A stretch of 64,000 bases of DNA, taken from assembly GCF_008704655.1 (NCBI RefSeq), contig NZ_CP023688.1, forward strand, positions 6,263,501-6,327,500. The letters are read 5' to 3'. This stretch comes from Streptomyces rimosus (GTDB lineage Bacteria; Actinomycetota; Actinomycetes; Streptomycetales; Streptomycetaceae). Numbering within the stretch: the first letter of the stretch is position 1; each line of letters starts with the position of its first letter. Below the pieces are notes generated by a model that had not been told where the DNA came from, did not search any database, and saw only the letters and a program-made list of their open reading frames with translations. This document shows positions 61,931 through 64,000 of the stretch, in pieces. A program made the position numbers and the translations under genes.

Positions 61931-63163
61931 TCAGGGCTTGCGGCGGCGTCGGAGCGGCAGCCGGTCCGGAGCGACCGCCACGAGCAGTCCGGCGAGCGCC
62001 GTGGTGGCCCCGGTGACCACCACGGCGGGCCAGCCGCCGCCGGACCACGCCACCGTCCCCACCAGCGATCCGACGGCGATGCCGAGGAAGCGCAGGGTGA
62101 AGTAGAGGGTGTTGAGGCGGCTGTGCAGCGCGGGGTCGAGCCCGAACAGCGACGTCTGCGACGCCGCCTGACTGCCCCAGACCCCGACGTCCAGGACGAT
62201 CACCCCGGCCAGCAGCCAGCCCAGGGCGCCGCCGCCCGGCAGCAGGAGCAGCCAGCCCACGATCACCAGGCCGATCAGCGCCGCGAGCGCCCCGCGCCGC
62301 CCGAACCGGTCGGCCAGCCGTCCCGCGTACGGCGAGGCCAGCGCGCTCGCCGCGGCCACCAGCCCGAACAGGCCGATCTCGGTGGACCCGTACCCGTACT
62401 GCCCCTCCAGCAGGAACGTCAGCGTCGTCCAGAACGCGCCGAACGCGATCCCCACCAGCGCCCCGGAGACGGTGATCCGACGGACCGGCGGATGGCCGGC
62501 GAACAGCCGCGGCAGGGAGGCGAGCGTGGTCCGGTACGGGGCGGAGGCAGCCGCCGGGACGCGGGGCAGGGCCCGGCGCAGGACGAGCACGGTCAGCAGC
62601 GTCAGCACGCAGGAGCAGCCGAAGACCGCGCGCCACCCGACCTGCTCCGCCAGCGCACCCGAGTACGCGCGCGAGGCCAGCACCCCGACCAGCAGACCGG
62701 CCTGTACGGTGCCGACCACCCGGCCCCGGCCGGCCGCGCCGCCGCCCGCGGCCAGCGCGACGGCGAGCGGGGTGACCAGCTGCGGTACGGGCGAGAGCAG
62801 CCCGACCGCGAAACCGGCCACCACCAGCCAGACGACGGTGGGCGCGAGAGCGCAGGCGGCGAGCGCGAGAGCGGAGGCCGTGCCGAGGCCGAGGATCAGC
62901 CGCCGCCGGTCGTGGCTGTCGCCCGCCGGGACCAGCAGCAGGATGCCCGCCGCATAGCCGAGTTGGGTGGCGGTGGGAACCGCGCCGAGGACGTCCGGGG
63001 CCACCCCGAACGAGGCGGCGGCGGCGCCCAGCAGCGGCTGGTTCAGATAGACGTTGGCGGCCGTGACGGCGCTGGTCACGGCGAGCAGCAGCGCCATCGG
63101 GCGGGTCAGGCCGGGACGGGGTGGGCGGTCGGTGCGCGGGGGAGCGGAAGCAGGTTCGATCAC
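61931..63163 (-). CDS. MFS transporter, 12-helix exporter type
   Basis: 410 aa from GTG 63163 (ATG 63097 is an alternative). Around 12 hydrophobic helices with MFS loop motifs: DSHDRRRLILGLG (motif A-like, loop 2-3) and AGRLADRFGRRGALAAL (second copy). FLLEGQYGYGSTEIGLFGLVA and QTSLFGLDPALHSRLNTLYF are features of the YgaY/EmrD-like drug-exporter group. Substrate unknown. Divergent from an AraC regulator across 181 bp, a common regulator-exporter arrangement. No clear ribosome site precedes the GTG. Confidence 0.88.
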   Translation of the reverse strand: MIEPASAPPRTDRPPRPGLTRPMALLLAVTSAVTAANVYLNQPLLGAAAASFGVAPDVLGAVPTATQLGYAAGILLLVPAGDSHDRRRLILGLGTASALALAACALAPTVVWLVVAGFAVGLLSPVPQLVTPLAVALAAGGGAAGRGRVVGTVQAGLLVGVLASRAYSGALAEQVGWRAVFGCSCVLTLLTVLVLRRALPRVPAAASAPYRTTLASLPRLFAGHPPVRRITVSGALVGIAFGAFWTTLTFLLEGQYGYGSTEIGLFGLVAAASALASPYAGRLADRFGRRGALAALIGLVIVGWLLLLPGGGALGWLLAGVIVLDVGVWGSQAASQTSLFGLDPALHSRLNTLYFTLRFLGIAVGSLVGTVAWSGGGWPAVVVTGATTALAGLLVAVAPDRLPLRRRRKP

Positions 63164-63344
63164 ATGAGTTGACGCTAAGACGGGCGCGCGGTGGCAGGCT
63201 TGTGTTGTAGCGCCAATATGTGTCGAGAATGTGCCAGGCGTGCGGGAGGGCATAGCCCACGCAGGTGGAGGGCGGAGCTCAGCCCGGCAGAGGGCGGAGT
63301 ACGGAGCGGGGCTGGGCACGGAAGAAGGGCGGAGGCGAACGTCG

Positions 63345-64000
63345 TGTACGGCAAGAGCGAGCACCGCGACGATTACCAGAACGTGCCCCGCCCGGTCGCC
63401 GCGATGGCCCGCGACCTGCCCGACGGCCACCACATCCCCGAACACCACCACCCCCGCGCCCAGCTGATCTACGGCACGACCGGCGCGATCACCGTCGCCA
63501 CCGGGCACGGCGTATGGGCGGTCCCCGCCACCCGCGGCGTATGGGTGCCCGCCGGCCTCACCCACGCGATGACCTGCGCGGGCGCGGTCGCCATGCGGAC
63601 CCTCTACATCACGCCGCAATCGGCCTGGCACCTGCCGGCCGACCCCACCGTCGTCTCGGTCTCCCCGCTGCTGCGCGAGTTGATCGACGAGGCCACCCGC
63701 ATCCCGGTCGAGTACGACCGGCGGGGCCGCGACGGCCGGGTGATGGAACTCCTGCTCCTCGAACTCGCGCCGCGCCCCGTACCGGCGCTGCACCTGCCCG
63801 CACCGGCCGACCCGCGGCTCGTGGACCTCTGCGCGGCGATCCGCCGCAGCCCCGGCGAACGCTGGACCACCGCGTCCGCCGCGGCCCACGCCCACCTCAG
63901 CCCGCGCAGCCTGCACCGCAGGTTCGGCGCCGCGACCGGGATGAGCCTGGCCCGCTGGGTCCAGCAGGCCAGGCTCGTACAGGCCGTCACTTTGCTCGCG
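63345..64000 (+). CDS. AraC-family regulator, 3' end cut by window
   Basis: 218 codons visible from GTG 63345, with GGAGGCG eight bases upstream; the frame runs off the window. A cupin sensor (HHIPEHHHPRAQLIYG, VWVPAGLTHAM) is followed by a second domain, and the first helix-turn-helix of the AraC DNA-binding domain is visible (AAAHAHLSPRSLHRRFGAATGMSL, then ARWVQQARLVQAVTLL). The second helix lies outside. It faces the MFS gene and probably regulates it. Confidence 0.9.

Overview
The window is chromosomal DNA from a high-GC actinomycete, almost certainly a Streptomyces. The support is the strong G/C bias at third codon positions, frequent GTG starts, 4-nt overlaps between consecutive genes, and a gene order familiar from the Streptomyces core chromosome: nadD / LytR-type protein / rsfS / phosphoglycerate mutase, then leuS, degV, comEA-comEC, holA, rpsT, lepA, hemW, hrcA-dnaJ, rsmE, phoH-ybeY-CBS protein. 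Most of the window is housekeeping core with smaller accessory or lineage-variable insertions. No phage, insertion sequence, CRISPR array or secondary-metabolite cluster was seen.

Layout. 1-3.7 kb: nadD (5' end missing), a LytR-type membrane protein, rsfS and a histidine phosphatase that appears to start at CTG. 3.8-8.2 kb: two identical tRNA-Ala(GGC) genes, each with its own promoter and terminator, bracketing two small zinc-ribbon proteins, a phenoxazinone-synthase-like multicopper oxidase and a GT87 membrane glycosyltransferase. 8.2-11.3 kb (minus strand): a VOC protein, then a two-gene redox module made of a b-type-cytochrome membrane protein and a NuoF-like/ferredoxin fusion. 11.4-14.9 kb: a 25-bp minisatellite, a leucine leader peptide with attenuator, and leuS. 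15-21.4 kb: a coiled-coil membrane protein, DegV, a pyrimidine-rich repeat tract, paired DnaA-box-like sites, and comEA-comEC. 21.3-25.8 kb: a membrane-anchored PstS-like protein, Rrf2 regulator plus arylamine N-acetyltransferase, a small acidic protein, holA. 25.9-30.4 kb: a second 25-bp minisatellite, a glycine-rich membrane protein, rpsT diverging from lepA, a small exported protein. 30.7-40.6 kb: an acyl-CoA synthetase behind a palindromic operator, then a response regulator and a very large cytosolic poly-HAMP hybrid histidine kinase diverging from an ATPase/GAF/SpoIIE-phosphatase protein. 40.7-49 kb: hemW, a rearranged Uma2-type protein, DUF3097 protein, MBL hydrolase, CIRCE-hrcA-dnaJ, nitronate monooxygenase-rsmE. 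49-52.8 kb: OsmC, a lipoprotein with an Asn/Asp/His/Gly tail, HIT, RNase Z-like protein, secreted HAD phosphatase. 53-58.8 kb: an apparently leaderless glucarate-dehydratase-like gene, a mycothiol-dependent formaldehyde dehydrogenase overlapping an MBL hydrolase, and divergent GH4 glycosidase and PfkB kinase genes. 58.9-64 kb: phoH-ybeY-CNNM, then an MFS exporter diverging from an AraC regulator cut by the window end.

Functional groupings. Translation and RNA metabolism dominate (rsfS, leuS, rpsT, lepA, rsmE, ybeY, phoH, RNase Z, tRNAs). Stress and signalling form a second group (poly-HAMP kinase, response regulator, SpoIIE phosphatase, HrcA/CIRCE, DnaJ, OsmC, Rrf2). Redox and detoxification form a third (NuoF-like fusion with cytochrome b protein, multicopper oxidase, NAT, nitronate monooxygenase, mycothiol/formaldehyde pair). 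The features most worth a second look are the leuS attenuator, the NuoF-ferredoxin/cytochrome module with an altered cluster ligand set, the poly-HAMP kinase locus, the rearranged Uma2 protein, the paired DnaA-box-like sites, the three short-period intergenic repeat arrays, and the CTG-start and leaderless genes.
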